The notes under the pieces are model-generated. The model had not been told where the DNA came from, made no database searches, and saw nothing but the letters and a program-made list of their open reading frames with translations. The translations under genes and the position numbers were made by a program. A stretch of 5,039 nt of DNA from positions 1 to 5,039 of the forward strand of contig JAGTUW010000112.1 of NCBI GenBank assembly GCA_018224345.1, given 5' to 3'. Below are positions 4,937 to 5,039 of this stretch, piece after piece (position 1 is the stretch's first letter; every line of letters starts with the position of its first letter). Source of the stretch: Bacteroidota bacterium (lineage in GTDB: Bacteria > Bacteroidota > Ignavibacteria > SZUA-365).

Positions 4937-5039
4937 ATGACATCGAACGAATCTCAAGTTTGCAGCCAGTCCGGGTCAAGAACAAATTACATCATCCCGA
5001 TTCTTTTGATCGCTGCTCTTGCCTGTCTCGCAAACCCGC
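4937..5039 (+). CDS. Second copy of the small secreted protein (5' part only)
   Basis: The first 34 codons from ATG are visible, with the same weak AGGT site upstream. They match the protein at 400 except for Thr3 to Ser, and include the whole hydrophobic export segment IIPILLIAALACLANP. The mature part lies beyond the window, so it cannot be said whether it is a true duplicate or carries a different exported domain behind a shared signal peptide. Confidence 0.8.
   Translation, partial: MTSNESQVCSQSGSRTNYIIPILLIAALACLANP

Larger units (their letters stand above)
4850..5039 (+). repeat. Leader/signal-peptide repeat, copy 2 (runs off window)
   Basis: This is nearly identical to 314-502. Visible differences are confined to the T-rich tract after TTCAG (one extra base), C to T in TTTCACTAYAGGT, and A to T in codon 3. 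The left boundary is the same GTGCGGACAG in both copies, with unrelated DNA before it. Confidence 0.95.

Overview
The window looks like part of an accessory, repeat-rich locus from a Gram-negative bacterium that uses the type IX secretion system (T9SS), that is, the Bacteroidota/Chlorobiota/Ignavibacteriota/Kapaibacteriota side of the tree. The main evidence is the 779-residue Asp-box (BNR) protein, which ends in a classic T9SS type-A C-terminal sorting domain. No housekeeping gene is present, so a finer placement is not supported.

Layout, left to right. Bases 1-162 are the tail of a von Willebrand factor A (VWA) protein gene whose left part lies outside the window. Its frame runs on through unrelated DNA to 363. 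Bases 163-313 hold a hairpin pair and a 9-nt periodic stretch. A leader plus signal-peptide repeat begins at 314 and leads into a small secreted Cys-containing protein (400-852), which is closed by a strong hairpin (860-898). A short intergenic region with a palindrome and a good Shine-Dalgarno precedes the Asp-box/T9SS protein (983-3322). Its stop overlaps the GTG start of a second VWA gene (3319-4362). That gene is broken by an in-frame TAG, an apparent loss of half the VWA domain, a 16-bp tandem-repeat expansion and a second frameshift. A 574-bp gene-free stretch (4363-4936) follows. It carries a consensus-quality sigma-54 promoter and several inverted repeats. The window then ends inside a second, nearly identical copy of the leader and signal-peptide repeat (4850-5039).

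The VWA tail occurs twice (1-162 and 3970-4211), as does the leader/signal-peptide block (314-502 and 4850-5039). The window therefore appears to cover one unit of a tandemly duplicated array: leader, small secreted protein, T9SS surface protein, VWA protein. All encoded products are predicted to be exported. The Asp-box protein would be surface-anchored or released by T9SS, and the VWA gene would be translationally coupled to it if intact.

The most interesting signal is non-coding. A perfect TGGCAC-N5-TTGC sigma-54 promoter sits just upstream of a 24-nt segment that can pair without interruption (20 Watson-Crick, 4 G-U) with the repeated leader in front of the small secreted protein genes. 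That leader can itself form a pseudoknot or two alternative stems. A regulatory RNA circuit or a small inverted-repeat element are both possible readings.
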